From Syntrophaceae bacterium UBA2280 (GTDB lineage Bacteria; Desulfobacterota; Syntrophia; Syntrophales; Smithellaceae): a stretch of DNA of 25,036 nt. The stretch spans positions 1-25,036 of the forward strand of contig DDWS01000066.1 of assembly GCA_002347685.1 (NCBI GenBank). Reading direction: 5' to 3'. This document shows positions 13,593-23,264 of the stretch, piece after piece (positions within the stretch are counted from its first letter, which is position 1; each line of letters starts with the position of its first letter). The translations under genes and the position numbers were made by a program. The notes under the pieces were generated by a model. The model ran no database searches and had not been told where the DNA came from. It was given only the letters and a program-made list of their open reading frames with translations.

Positions 13593-14918
13593 ATGCAGGA
13601 TATCGACCTTCTGATCAGCGGCGGAAAAGCCCTGCTCATGGATGAGGATAACACCTCTGTTGCAGAGGCTTGCGTTGCGGTCGATGCGACGCAAATTGTT
13701 GCCGTCGGCAATATTTCCGATCTGTCGGGAAAATTCCGCGCCCGCAAAACCATCCATGTCGAAGGAGGTCTAATCCTGCCGGGTCTGGTCAATTGCCATA
13801 CACACGCGGCGATGACCTGTTTTCGCGGGATTGCCGATGATCTGGAGCTCATGGACTGGCTGCACAACTTCATCTTTCCGGCGGAAGCCAGAAACGTCAA
13901 TCCGCATCTGGCTTACTGGGGCTCTGAGCTGGCCTGCGCGGAAATGATCAAATCCGGAACAACAACCTTCTGCGATATGTACATTTTCGAAGACGAAACG
14001 GCTCGGGCCGCCAAATCGGCCGGTATGCGCTGCCTGCTCGGCGAAGTGCTCTTTGATTTCCCCTCTCCGAGCTATAAAACGCCTCAAGACGGTCTTGCGT
14101 ATACGAAACGCCTCATTGAAAAGTGGAGGGGCGACCCGCTGGTGAATATCATTATCGAACCGCACTCGCTTTACACCTGTTCACCCGCTCTTCTGTCTGA
14201 CGCCAAAAGGCTGGCGGATGATTACGATCTGCTGCTCGGCATCCATTTTCTGGAAAACCCGTCGGAAGCCGTTCAGCTTCATGATAAATTCGGAAAGAGT
14301 GCGACGTCTTTCCTCAACGACATCGGTTATCTCGATGGACGCCTGCTTGCGTTTCATTGTGTCTGCATGGATGCACGCGATATTGAGCTCTTCGCAGCGG
14401 CGGGCTGCAAAGTGTCGCACAACCCGGCCAGCAACATGAAGCTGGCCAGCGGCATCGCCCCTGTGCCGGAAATGCTCAAGGCGGGCATAACCGTCGGCCT
14501 GGGAACGGACGGCTGCGCGAGCAACAACAGCCTGGATATGATCCGGGAGATGTCCACCGCCGCGAAACTGCACAAGGCCGCCCGTCTGGATCCGACGGTG
14601 CTCGACGCGCAAACCGTGGTAAGGATGGCGACCATCGGGGGCGCCAAAGCGCTGGGCATGGACCGGTACACAGGTTCCCTGGAAGTCGGCAAAAAGGCGG
14701 ATATCATTGTCATCGACATGAACAAACCCCATTTGACGCCGGTCTATAACGAATACTCCCATCTGGTCTACGCGGCTTCCGGGGCGGATGTGGACTCTGT
14801 GATTATCAACGGCCTGCCGGTGATGATCCACCGTCAATTGACTACGATAAACGAAACCGAGGTCATGCAGCATGTAAGAGAAATTGCACGAAACATCAGC
14901 GCCAGCCTGAAGGGCTGA
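13593..14918 (+). CDS. mtaD: 5-methylthioadenosine / S-adenosylhomocysteine deaminase
   Basis: A 441-aa amidohydrolase that removes ammonia from the adenine of MTA or SAH, giving the inosine form, in the recycling of methionine-pathway by-products. The start at 13593 gives the family-typical MQDIDLLISGG and has AAAGGA 9 nt upstream; the frame is open further left to a TTG. Metal and catalytic residues are visible: His69 and His71 (NCHTHAAMT), His191 (EPHSLYTCS), His218 and Glu221 (IHFLENPSE), His255 (FHCVCMD) and Asp306 (GTDGCASNN), with HNPASNMKLASG in between. The C-terminus returns to the beta sandwich (GSLEVGKKADIIVID). The Cys in GTDGCASNN and in HCVCMD are slight departures from the more common GTDGAASNN and HCVHL. 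Guanine or triazine deamination is the alternative, less likely. A DUF4139 gene follows 13 nt later in the same operon. Confidence 0.88.
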   Translation: MQDIDLLISGGKALLMDEDNTSVAEACVAVDATQIVAVGNISDLSGKFRARKTIHVEGGLILPGLVNCHTHAAMTCFRGIADDLELMDWLHNFIFPAEARNVNPHLAYWGSELACAEMIKSGTTTFCDMYIFEDETARAAKSAGMRCLLGEVLFDFPSPSYKTPQDGLAYTKRLIEKWRGDPLVNIIIEPHSLYTCSPALLSDAKRLADDYDLLLGIHFLENPSEAVQLHDKFGKSATSFLNDIGYLDGRLLAFHCVCMDARDIELFAAAGCKVSHNPASNMKLASGIAPVPEMLKAGITVGLGTDGCASNNSLDMIREMSTAAKLHKAARLDPTVLDAQTVVRMATIGGAKALGMDRYTGSLEVGKKADIIVIDMNKPHLTPVYNEYSHLVYAASGADVDSVIINGLPVMIHRQLTTINETEVMQHVREIARNISASLKG

Positions 14919-14931
14919 AGGAGGATAATTT

Positions 14932-16491
14932 ATGTCTTTGCGCGTTTTGCCCCGTTTATGTCTTTTGACCATGACGCTTGTGTGGATCGCCTTTGCAGCT
15001 GTCCCGCGGATAGCTTTAGCCGTCATCAAAGAAGTTACTCTCTTTCCTCAGTCTGCCAGAATCGAAGCGGTACGGATCGTCGCACCGCAAATATCCGAAA
15101 AGGGCCAGCCGCAAATCGTCGTGGTTCTGCCTGCCGCCGCCGATCCTGAAAGTTTTTCGGCTGCACTCGATGCCCCGGGTTCTGTCCGCATCAGTGATAT
15201 TCAGATGAAGTCCGTCCTGCGAACGGATGAGAAGGAAATCGCCGCACTGCGCGACGAACTTCGAACCCACCAAAACGAAAAAAGAGAATTGCTGTCGAAA
15301 ATTCACGCGCAAGACGCGCAGATCCAATTCTGGCAGACACAGGCCAAAGCCAAAGCCAAAACCGTTTCCGAAGCAGATGTTCTCTCCAGAGCCATCGGGA
15401 AAAATATTCGTGTGCTTCATCAGGATAAATTCAGTTTTCAAACATCTCTTGAGGCTGTTGAAAAACGAATCAGCGATGCCCAAAACCGGCTGAATCAGGC
15501 GGCAGGAAAAAAAGAAACCGCCTGGGAGGCGATAATCGGCCTGTCGGGCGACACAGTCAAGGAATTGAAGCTACACTACAGCTATCTTATGGAAGGCTGC
15601 GGCTGGCTGCCGCACTATCGCATCGAGGCCCTGCCGGCTTCAAAATCTGTTTCTTTTCAATGGGACGCTGAAATGTGGCAATCCAGCGGCCGGGATTGGA
15701 AAGATATTCATTTGAATGTCGCGACACTACAACCTCCACGCAGCCTGACGCCTCCGGACATGCCGCCCTGGATCATTCAACAGCGACAGACAGGAATTTT
15801 CAAGCAGGCCCTGCGCAGAGAGAAGGTGGCCGATTCGGCAGTTATGGCAAGCTCACCGGACACCGCACCCAAAGAGTCCGCGCTTTCTTCCTATTCCGTC
15901 TGGTCTCTGGGTGTGAAGTCGCTTGCGGCGGGAGACCGTCTGCGCCTGCCCATCAAATCGGAATCCTGGCCTGCAGAGTTTCTGTTTTTGGCACGTCCCG
16001 GACTCTCTCCGCAGGTTTTTGTATCCGCGCAGATCCAGTTGCCTTCCTCGTCTGACATTCCGGCAGGCCAGGCTTCTTTTCTGATCGAGGGTGCGCTGGT
16101 CGGCAAACGTGATTTTTCTTTGGCGGGCTCAGAAACCATTCTCTACTTCGGCGTAAGCCCTCTGATCACGGTGAGCAGCAAAACCCTGACGGATCAGTCG
16201 GGCGCGCGGAGTCTTTTTCAAAACAGGCAGACACGCCGCTGGCACAGGCTGATCGAGGCGGTCAATGCCAGCACCGCTGAAGTCAAAGTCAGAATAGAAG
16301 AGCCCGTCGCTCAGTCCCGCGACGAAAGGATAAAGCTGACCTTCAAACACAATCCTGAACCGTCGGAAAGAAATGATTTTTCGCTTGTGTGGGTGTTTGA
16401 TATTCCTGCGGGAGCGAAAGAAAGCATCCATACGTTTCTTGATGTGGATGCGCCCGGCGAAATGGATATTGATTTTGGCTGGCGCCGCTAA
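14932..16491 (+). CDS. Secreted DUF4140/DUF4139 protein (mucoidy inhibitor MuiA family)
   Basis: A 519-aa exported protein. A signal peptide of about 29 residues (LLTMTLVWIAFAAVPRIALA) precedes VIKEVTLFPQSARIEAV, the typical opening of DUF4140. A long polar coiled coil follows (about 98-200; EKEIAALRDELRTHQNEKREL), then DUF4139, beta-rich, with the WLPHYRIEAL and W.DIHLNVATLQP blocks and the C-terminal end around LVWVFDIPAGAKESI. Family members sit in the envelope; their biochemical role is unsettled. AAGGAGG lies 7-8 nt before the ATG, and the gene is 13 nt after the deaminase, so one transcript is likely although the functions show no clear link. Its stop codon overlaps that of the convergent cyclase gene. 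Confidence 0.85.
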   Translation: MSLRVLPRLCLLTMTLVWIAFAAVPRIALAVIKEVTLFPQSARIEAVRIVAPQISEKGQPQIVVVLPAAADPESFSAALDAPGSVRISDIQMKSVLRTDEKEIAALRDELRTHQNEKRELLSKIHAQDAQIQFWQTQAKAKAKTVSEADVLSRAIGKNIRVLHQDKFSFQTSLEAVEKRISDAQNRLNQAAGKKETAWEAIIGLSGDTVKELKLHYSYLMEGCGWLPHYRIEALPASKSVSFQWDAEMWQSSGRDWKDIHLNVATLQPPRSLTPPDMPPWIIQQRQTGIFKQALRREKVADSAVMASSPDTAPKESALSSYSVWSLGVKSLAAGDRLRLPIKSESWPAEFLFLARPGLSPQVFVSAQIQLPSSSDIPAGQASFLIEGALVGKRDFSLAGSETILYFGVSPLITVSSKTLTDQSGARSLFQNRQTRRWHRLIEAVNASTAEVKVRIEEPVAQSRDERIKLTFKHNPEPSERNDFSLVWVFDIPAGAKESIHTFLDVDAPGEMDIDFGWRR

Positions 16492-18374
16492 CGCTTCATG
16501 AACATCTGCGCGATCATGTTTTTTGTGCGTTCGATGATTTTTTCATAGTATTTGTTGTTTCGCTGAATGTAATAATGCGTTTCCATCCGGCTCGACACTG
16601 TTGCGTTTTTCTGAAGAAACATTTTCAGTCGCTCCAGTGTCGGGAAGCGCCGGACAAAGATTTCCTCCCAGTTGTTCTTATAGATAACGCGGATATCGCG
16701 GACATCCATGGTAAAGTCCGCTTCTTCAAAACTGATTGCGATCAGTATTTTATCAATCTTTTCTTCTTCCAGAAACCGGCTGAAATGCACCCGGGCGATG
16801 TCGTACACGCCGAAAGTATCCCTGATGGTTCTTCCGAGGTTTAGAATCTCCTGGATGGTGACGGATGTCTGGTTGGGCTGCATTCTGATTTGCGCGGGAT
16901 CAAAAATACCGTTCCAGATGAGATAGGCCAGACAAAAAATGATATCCTCGTTGCCGATGATGGGCTCTTCCCGGATGTCTGACGACCGGACCTGCCACAA
17001 GCCGCTACTGTGTGAAAAGGTAAGCACCGGCAGTTTGGTGTTTTCGGAAGATATATGCAAAGGAGGCAGTTTGAAATTTTTCGCGTCCATGGAGGATGCG
17101 AGTTTGCGCCCGATGATGGTGAGGTCCTCCGGATCGATGATTCCGGGAATTCCTTTCTGGATCGCGGCAATATCGCGATAAATGTCGGTGACAAACTCAA
17201 ACATTAAACCGCCGAAATGGATGTGTTCCCACAAGGGCCACACTTCAAACTCATTGAGGTTGTATATATCATCGCGTTCCAGCCTGAATTGTTTAAACAC
17301 ATCCGCGGCAACTTCCTCTTTCAGCGTCTGTGCTCCGGTCAGCAGTTTCATTTCATAGCGCAGATAAAAACACTTTTTGATGAATTCGAAATAATCCGGA
17401 CGCATTCGTCCTGAATAATACTGCAAAACCTCCTGCATGGTAAACAGGCTTGGGTCAACCGGTGTCTTTGTCAAATTCGATTCGTACACTTTTCTTCGGA
17501 ATTTATGCGACACCAGTTCTTCATCCGGTGTTTCCAGAAACATTTTCAAAAGGAGCATTTTGATGATAGATTTCAGCGGATGGGTCAGGGATTTGTTTAG
17601 CTGCCAAAGGGCCGCTCCGTAAAATTCCGTCCTGTCTACAGATTCCAGATCTCCCAGATCGATGAAATCCGGCTGACCGAAATCACTTCGCTGGTTCTCC
17701 TGGAAGGCATCTGCATAATTGACTCGCTCGATCGGATCGTAACACACCCACCAGAAGGGAATCTTTCCGCACACCACGATAGAGGTGCGGTAAAATTCTT
17801 CTTTCAGTACTTTTTTTTGAGCCGATCCGCTGCTTTCAAAATCGATGTGGCCGAACTTGCAAAGTCTGACATCTTCGACATCCGTCAGAAAAAAATATAC
17901 GGGTATTCGAATCTGTCCATCTAGCCACCCCTTGATCAGATTGATTTTACGGTTGAGATTTTCCAGGGCGTTGTCGGCATATCTGGATCTGTCAATGCAG
18001 ATCCAGATATCGCAATCCGACCGCGACGTCTGACTGATGGTGCCGATAGACCCAATGGTGTATATTCCCTCAATGAGCTCTCCATGAGAAGGGTATCGAA
18101 CCGACAGACGCTCATCCTTTATGTTGAACCTGCCTTTGAATTCATTTTCCATACGCATGATATCGTTATTATTTTCAATTTGAAAGACATGAAAAGCGTT
18201 TGTCAAATCCTGTACGTAACCCGGCACGCCGGGATGGTTCACGCTCAAAAGCCAGGGCAGCAGATGCAGAATGATACTGCCGTCTTTGGGTGTGTTGTTT
18301 ATGAAATATTTTTTGCGCCAGGCATTGTAGGCGAGATAGTGTTTTTTATTGTTTTGCAGCGTGACAGGCAGCAA
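16488..18374 (-). CDS. cyaA: Class I adenylate cyclase, short form
   Basis: A 628-aa protein making cAMP from ATP. It carries the class I nucleotidyl-transferase signature GSIGTISQTSRSDCDIWIC (residues 108-126; Gly-Ser then the Asp pair 120 and 122), followed by family blocks SSGSAQKKVLKEEFYRTSI, FYGAALWQLNKSLTHPLKSI and LLLKMF. Enterobacterial CyaA is about 850 aa; this one lacks most of the regulatory C-terminal part, so control by the glucose phosphotransferase system in the usual way is doubtful. The start is TTG (18374), the only in-frame candidate after the upstream stop, with GAAAGGGG about 9 nt before it. The promoter TTGACT-17-TACAGT precedes it. It is divergent from hrpA and convergent with the DUF4139 gene, stops sharing bases. 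Confidence 0.85.
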   Translation of the reverse strand: MLPVTLQNNKKHYLAYNAWRKKYFINNTPKDGSIILHLLPWLLSVNHPGVPGYVQDLTNAFHVFQIENNNDIMRMENEFKGRFNIKDERLSVRYPSHGELIEGIYTIGSIGTISQTSRSDCDIWICIDRSRYADNALENLNRKINLIKGWLDGQIRIPVYFFLTDVEDVRLCKFGHIDFESSGSAQKKVLKEEFYRTSIVVCGKIPFWWVCYDPIERVNYADAFQENQRSDFGQPDFIDLGDLESVDRTEFYGAALWQLNKSLTHPLKSIIKMLLLKMFLETPDEELVSHKFRRKVYESNLTKTPVDPSLFTMQEVLQYYSGRMRPDYFEFIKKCFYLRYEMKLLTGAQTLKEEVAADVFKQFRLERDDIYNLNEFEVWPLWEHIHFGGLMFEFVTDIYRDIAAIQKGIPGIIDPEDLTIIGRKLASSMDAKNFKLPPLHISSENTKLPVLTFSHSSGLWQVRSSDIREEPIIGNEDIIFCLAYLIWNGIFDPAQIRMQPNQTSVTIQEILNLGRTIRDTFGVYDIARVHFSRFLEEEKIDKILIAISFEEADFTMDVRDIRVIYKNNWEEIFVRRFPTLERLKMFLQKNATVSSRMETHYYIQRNNKYYEKIIERTKNMIAQMFMKR

Positions 18375-18410
18375 TATTCGCGTTCCCCTTTCTGAATCCT
18401 TGTCTAGTGA

Positions 18411-18439
18411 ACTGTATCGAACAATCCTGCTTTAGTCAA
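18411..18439 (-). promoter_or_regulatory. Promoter of the adenylate cyclase gene
   Basis: On the minus strand TTGACT (18439-18434), exactly 17 bp, TACAGT (18416-18411). The transcript would begin near 18404, leaving about 30 nt to the TTG start. Confidence 0.55.
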
Positions 18440-18471
18440 CCTGCCTTTGGGTCTGCGGTGGATTTCCCGCG

Positions 18472-18500
18472 TTGACAGGGGAGTGATTTCTGTGAAATAC
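18472..18500 (+). promoter_or_regulatory. Weak candidate promoter of hrpA
   Basis: A perfect TTGACA at 18472-18477 lies 57 bp before the GTG start, but the -10 region is poor (TGAAAT at 15 bp spacing, 18493-18498). It is the only -35-like site in the divergent gap facing hrpA. Confidence 0.3.
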
Positions 18501-18534
18501 ATCGGTCGGGTCTTTAACATCCAGGAGTGTTTGC

Positions 18535-21500
18535 GTGTTTGCTCACCGGGATTCAGATATCATTTTAAAAATCAGACGACGTCTTGAAAATGTCATGATC
18601 GTCGATCAACCGCGACTTGACCGCGAGCTCGTAAGAATCATTCAGTCAGGCAGCCATGATCCCGTGGCCTGTCGAAAGAAACTCGCCCATTTCACGCAGA
18701 AGGTGGAAGCCTCGGAAAACCGCGTTTCGCGTCGGGATCATGGCGTCAAACCTGTCCAGTTCGATCCTGCCTTACCGATATCCGAGAGAAGCGATGAAAT
18801 TATCGAAGCCATCCGCAGGGGACGGGTGGTCATCATCTCCGGCGAAACAGGCTCAGGAAAAACCACACAGATTCCGAAAATGTGCCTTGCTGCCGGATTG
18901 GGGAGGCAAGGTGCGATCGCCCTGACACAACCGAGACGCATCGCCGCGATCAGCATCGCCTTGCGCATCGCCTCGGAGCTCGGTGAACCCTGCGGCCAAT
19001 CCGTGGGTTACAAGATCCGGTTTGAGGAAAAGTGCGCAAAAGATTCCCTTATTCAAGTGATGACGGACGGCATTCTTCTGACCGACATTGTCCGGGATCG
19101 TCATTTGCTCGATTACGACACCATCATTATCGACGAGGCGCATGAACGGAACCTGAATATTGATTTTCTGCTGGGTTACCTGCGGACGCTTTTGCATGCC
19201 AGACCGGATTTGAAGGTCCTGATCACATCCGCGACGATTGATACGACCAAATTTTCACAGGCTTTCGACAACGCGCCGATCATTGAGGTTTCCGGAAGGA
19301 TGTATCCCGTCGAGGTCCGGTATTGTCCCGTGGATGCCAAAAAAGACGAAAAAGAAGAGGCAACCTATGTAGATGAAGCCGTTGCCCGCGTCGAACAGCT
19401 GCAGAACGAGCGGCGCTATGAGGACATCCTGATCTTCCTGCCCGGCGAACGGGATATCCGGGAAGCCTCCCTGAAACTGTCCAAGCGATGCTCCGGGCTT
19501 GTTCTACCTCTGTATGCCAGACTGAGCGGCAACGCGCAGCGCCTGGTTTTCGCGCCTTCGGACCAGCAGAAAATTATCGTCGCGACGAATATCGCTGAAA
19601 CATCGCTGACCATTCCCGGCATTAAATATGTCATCGATGCGGGTCTGGCACGAATGCTGGAATACAACCCCCGTAGTCAAACCACCGGATTGCCGGTAAA
19701 ACCCGTCTCGCAAAGCAGCGCCGAACAACGCAAGGGTCGCTGCGGACGCGTTCGCGACGGCATCTGCATCCGGCTTTATTCCGAAGAGGATTATCTTGGC
19801 CGGCCGCGATACACACAGCCTGAAATTTTGCGCTCCAATCTCGCCGGCGTCATCCTGCGGATGCTCTCGCTGAATCTGGGGTCGGTTTCGTCTTTTCCCT
19901 TCATCGACCCTCCGCAGCCTAAAAGCATCCGCGACGGCCTGGAGATTCTTCGCGAACTGGGCGCGCTCATCCGCAATGAAAACACACAGCAGACGGATGT
20001 CTTCGAGCTGACACCGATCGGCCGGGCGATGGCCTCCTTGCCTGTGGACCCGCGCGTGTCCCGCATGATCCTGGATGCGCGAAAGGCAGACTGCGTCCGT
20101 GCGATCGCGGTGATCTCCGCGGCACTGAGCATTCCGGATCCGCGCGAAAGGCCGTATGAAAAAATCGACCGGGCGGCGGCGGCACACGCAACGTTTCAGC
20201 ATGCCGAATCGGATTTTATCAGCTTCATTACCCTTTGGAACCGTTTTCATGAGGTCATGGAAATAACGCCCTCCCAAAGCAGGCTGCGCAAATTCTGCCG
20301 GGATTCCTTTCTTTCCTACCGACGCATGATGGAATGGCGCGATATTTATTTTCAAATTATGCATATCATTGAAGACAATGCGGTTCCCGCAAAACATCGC
20401 AAAGAAAAGATGCAAATCGATATGGATCAGGATCACTATGACCGGATCCACCGTTCCATTCTGAGCGGCTACCTTTCCAACATTGCCCTGAAGAAGGAAA
20501 AAAATTTTTACACCGCTGCCAAAAGCCGCGAGGTGATGCTTTATCCCGGTTCCGCTCTTTTCAACCGGGGCGGCTCCTGGATTGTGGCGGCTGAAATCAG
20601 TCAGACGTCGAGGGTTTTCGCCCGTCACGCCGCCAACATCAAAAGTGAATGGCTCGAAGAACTCGGCCGTGATCATTGCCGATACTCTTATTCCGCGGCG
20701 CACTGGGAGAAAAACCGGGGGCAGGTTGTCGCACTGGAGAAAGTAACGCTGTTCGGCCTCACTATTGTTGAACAAAGGAGTGTGCCCTATGACCGGATAA
20801 ACCCCGAGGAAGCCAGACAAATTTTTATCCGGGAAGCCCTGGTCACAGGCGAGGTTGCACGTCGACCTCCTTTTCTGGATCATAACTTGCGCCTTTGGGA
20901 ACAGGCGAAAACCATGGAGGATAAACTCCGGACGCGAGGATTCGCGGCAAATGAAGAAATGGTGGCAAGGCTTTACGACCGGAAGCTGCCTTTGGTCTCC
21001 GATCTTCGCACATTGACGAAGCTCATCCGGGACCGGGGCAATGACCATTTTTTGCGCTTTCGCGAGGAGGATTTTATCGACCGGGAACCGGACCCGGAAA
21101 TCCTGTCAAAATACCCGGACCAGATAAAAATGGATTCAGCCGTTTTCCCCTTGCGATATCATTTTTCGCCGGGTCAGGATGATGACGGCGTGACGGTAAA
21201 AATACCGGTCGGACTGGTTTCACAAACCGCGGAGATGAGCATCGAACGAAATCTGCCTTCCCTCCTGGAAGACAAGGTGTCTCAGCTGATTAAAATGCTC
21301 CCCAAAGCCCTGCGCCAGAAACTCCCGGGCGGACGGAAAGTCGGGGAAATGTTCTGCCTGCATGCCGCAACCGCAAGTGAGTCTCTGCCTGTAGCCCTTA
21401 GCGCATTTATGATCCAAGAATTTAAAGTGGCCGTCCCCCCGAATGCCTGGGCCATGGATCGGTTGCCCGCGCATCTCAACATCCGCTACAGTGTCATCGA

Positions 21501-22494
21501 TGAACATGGCCATGCCGTGAAGGAAAGCCGCGACATCACGGCTCTTCAGCAAGAGATATCCGGCGGGGCACATCGTTCGGCCATTGATCTTATTTCAGGG
21601 CAGTGGGAAAAGAGCGGCCTGACTCGCTGGGATTTTGGAGATTTACCGGACAAAATCCCGATTTCCGGCCGGCAGGGGCTGATCGGTTATGCCTACCCCG
21701 CACTTCAGGACCAGGGGGATTCCGTCGGCATCCGGCTGTACGCCGATGAAACGGAAGCCCTTTTGAGCCATACCGCAGGGGTAGCCGCGCTCTACCGCCT
21801 GCATTTCAACGATAAAATCCGGCAGCTGAAAAAGAACATCAAACTGACCGGGCCGATCCGGGAATCCGCAGAACTCATCGGCCCCCCCAAACAGCTGGAA
21901 GACGCCATCCTCAAACGTGTCACAATCGATCTGTTTCAACATGTGTTGCGTAAAGAAAGTGACTTTTTAGAGGACATCGATCGGATCGGCGCACAGATTC
22001 TTCCTTACGGGCAGGTGATTCTTGATACTGTTGAGCCTGTTTGCCGGCATTTCTTAGTTCTTTTCTCCTGCGTGCAGAAACTTGTTTCGAAAAATCGCTC
22101 AAACCGCCCTTTGATCCGTTTTCTAAAAGACACGATGGAGGAATCCCGCCGCCTGGTTCCGATCGGTTTTCCCGAACGTTATCCTCTTGACCGCGTTCGT
22201 GAACTTCAACGCTATCTGAAAGCCCTGACCCTGCGGGCTGAGCGGGGCTGCCTGAACCTTTCGGCAGCCCGGGTAAAATTAAATGAGATGGATGCCTATA
22301 CACGCCGCTTCGATGAGATCCAGGCGGGTGTCACGCCGATGACTTCACCGGAAAAAATCAAAAAAGTGGAAGATTTGTTCTGGATGATTGAGGAATACAA
22401 AGTGTCCCTTTTTGCGCAGGAACTCAAAACCCCCTTCCGGATTTCATCCAAAATCATCAATTTGAGGATCGACGAAATCCTGAATATGATTTAA
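18535..22494 (+). CDS. hrpA: ATP-dependent RNA helicase HrpA (DEAH box)
   Basis: A 1319-aa protein, close to the usual HrpA length of about 1300. Motif I GETGSGKT (103-110, Lys109), motif II DEAH (200-203), motif III SAT (232-234) and motif VI QRKGRCGRVRDG (from 398) are all intact. They are followed by the winged-helix/ratchet HA2 region, the OB-fold (SGYLSNIALK...FYTAAKSREVMLYPGS) and the long C-terminal DUF3418 region (RDITALQQEI, LTRWDFGDLPD). HrpA enzymes act on RNA or stalled ribosomes in the cytoplasm. The start is GTG with AGGAG (18523-18527) 7 nt before it. A hemolysin III family gene follows 17 nt later and is probably co-transcribed. Confidence 0.95.
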   Translation: MFAHRDSDIILKIRRRLENVMIVDQPRLDRELVRIIQSGSHDPVACRKKLAHFTQKVEASENRVSRRDHGVKPVQFDPALPISERSDEIIEAIRRGRVVIISGETGSGKTTQIPKMCLAAGLGRQGAIALTQPRRIAAISIALRIASELGEPCGQSVGYKIRFEEKCAKDSLIQVMTDGILLTDIVRDRHLLDYDTIIIDEAHERNLNIDFLLGYLRTLLHARPDLKVLITSATIDTTKFSQAFDNAPIIEVSGRMYPVEVRYCPVDAKKDEKEEATYVDEAVARVEQLQNERRYEDILIFLPGERDIREASLKLSKRCSGLVLPLYARLSGNAQRLVFAPSDQQKIIVATNIAETSLTIPGIKYVIDAGLARMLEYNPRSQTTGLPVKPVSQSSAEQRKGRCGRVRDGICIRLYSEEDYLGRPRYTQPEILRSNLAGVILRMLSLNLGSVSSFPFIDPPQPKSIRDGLEILRELGALIRNENTQQTDVFELTPIGRAMASLPVDPRVSRMILDARKADCVRAIAVISAALSIPDPRERPYEKIDRAAAAHATFQHAESDFISFITLWNRFHEVMEITPSQSRLRKFCRDSFLSYRRMMEWRDIYFQIMHIIEDNAVPAKHRKEKMQIDMDQDHYDRIHRSILSGYLSNIALKKEKNFYTAAKSREVMLYPGSALFNRGGSWIVAAEISQTSRVFARHAANIKSEWLEELGRDHCRYSYSAAHWEKNRGQVVALEKVTLFGLTIVEQRSVPYDRINPEEARQIFIREALVTGEVARRPPFLDHNLRLWEQAKTMEDKLRTRGFAANEEMVARLYDRKLPLVSDLRTLTKLIRDRGNDHFLRFREEDFIDREPDPEILSKYPDQIKMDSAVFPLRYHFSPGQDDDGVTVKIPVGLVSQTAEMSIERNLPSLLEDKVSQLIKMLPKALRQKLPGGRKVGEMFCLHAATASESLPVALSAFMIQEFKVAVPPNAWAMDRLPAHLNIRYSVIDEHGHAVKESRDITALQQEISGGAHRSAIDLISGQWEKSGLTRWDFGDLPDKIPISGRQGLIGYAYPALQDQGDSVGIRLYADETEALLSHTAGVAALYRLHFNDKIRQLKKNIKLTGPIRESAELIGPPKQLEDAILKRVTIDLFQHVLRKESDFLEDIDRIGAQILPYGQVILDTVEPVCRHFLVLFSCVQKLVSKNRSNRPLIRFLKDTMEESRRLVPIGFPERYPLDRVRELQRYLKALTLRAERGCLNLSAARVKLNEMDAYTRRFDEIQAGVTPMTSPEKIKKVEDLFWMIEEYKVSLFAQELKTPFRISSKIINLRIDEILNMI

Positions 22495-22511
22495 ATACGA
22501 AAGGTTAAAGA

Positions 22512-23171
22512 ATGATTACGATGACCCCTATATCACGTTTGGAACATCTGGAGGAAATCGCAAACAGTATCACGCACGGCCTGGGCATCCTTTTGAGCCT
22601 GGCTGCGCTGGTTTTGCTGGTGACTTTCGCCGCCCTTTACGGCTCGGCAATTCACATTGTCAGCGGTGCGATTTTCGGTGCATCGCTGGTTTTCCTTTAC
22701 ACTGCTTCGACCCTCTACCACAGCTACCGGAATCCGAAGGTGAAGTATTATTTGAAGATCGTCGATCATTCGTGCATCTATCTTCTGATTGCCGGAACGT
22801 ACACGCCTTTTCTGCTCGTCACCCTCCAAGGCACTCTTGGCTGGACGCTTTTCGGCATCATCTGGCTTTTGGCCCTTATCGGAATCGTTTTAAAAATTTT
22901 CTTCGTTCAACGGTTCAAAATTGTCTCAACGATTGCCTATATTTTCATGGGCTGGATTATCATCTTTGCGATTAAACCCCTCATCACATCACTGGCGGAA
23001 GGCGGCCTTATTTTACTTATAGCAGGCGGGCTGTCCTACACGCTCGGCACCGTCTTTTACGTATGGAAGCAAATCCCTTTCAGTCACGCCATCTGGCATT
23101 TGTTTGTCATCGGGGGTAGTGTTTGCCATTTTTTTGCCGTCTTGATCTACATCATCCCTCCGGGAATTTGA
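22512..23171 (+). CDS. Hemolysin III family (PAQR-like) membrane protein
   Basis: A 219-aa inner-membrane protein with about seven hydrophobic segments. Family motifs are complete: EEIANSITHGLG near the N-terminus, STLYHS (66-71, His70), VDHSCIYLLIAGTYTPF (84-100, Asp85) and FSHAIWHLFVIGGSVCHF (190-207, His192 and His196). The Ser, His and Asp residues form the likely zinc site that PAQR/alkaline-ceramidase superfamily members share, suggesting a lipid amidase-like or receptor-like role; the haemolysin label is historical. It follows hrpA by 17 nt with a weak AAAGG site; an ATG three codons in (22521) is an alternative start. Confidence 0.9.
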   Translation: MITMTPISRLEHLEEIANSITHGLGILLSLAALVLLVTFAALYGSAIHIVSGAIFGASLVFLYTASTLYHSYRNPKVKYYLKIVDHSCIYLLIAGTYTPFLLVTLQGTLGWTLFGIIWLLALIGIVLKIFFVQRFKIVSTIAYIFMGWIIIFAIKPLITSLAEGGLILLIAGGLSYTLGTVFYVWKQIPFSHAIWHLFVIGGSVCHFFAVLIYIIPPGI

Positions 23172-23196
23172 ACATGACAAATCATTCTTGTATAAT
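23168..23196 (+). promoter_or_regulatory. Promoter of the FG-GAP protein gene
   Basis: TTGAAC at 23168-23173 overlapping the stop of the previous gene, a 17-bp spacer, then a perfect TATAAT at 23191-23196. The transcript should start near 23203, 60 nt before the ATG at 23265, whose TAGGAG site is at 23253-23258. Confidence 0.7.
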
Positions 23197-23264
23197 ACCC
23201 TCTTACATGCTAGGAACCACAGGAGAATGAGACCAAGATTCACCAGCCTGAATAGGAGATAACT

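Noticed and set aside
23227..23262. 11-residue upstream frame (MRPRFTSLNRR) ending 2 nt before the FG-GAP gene
   Set aside because: Its AGGAG is only 1 nt from the ATG, too close to work, and the peptide shows no leader-type codon run.
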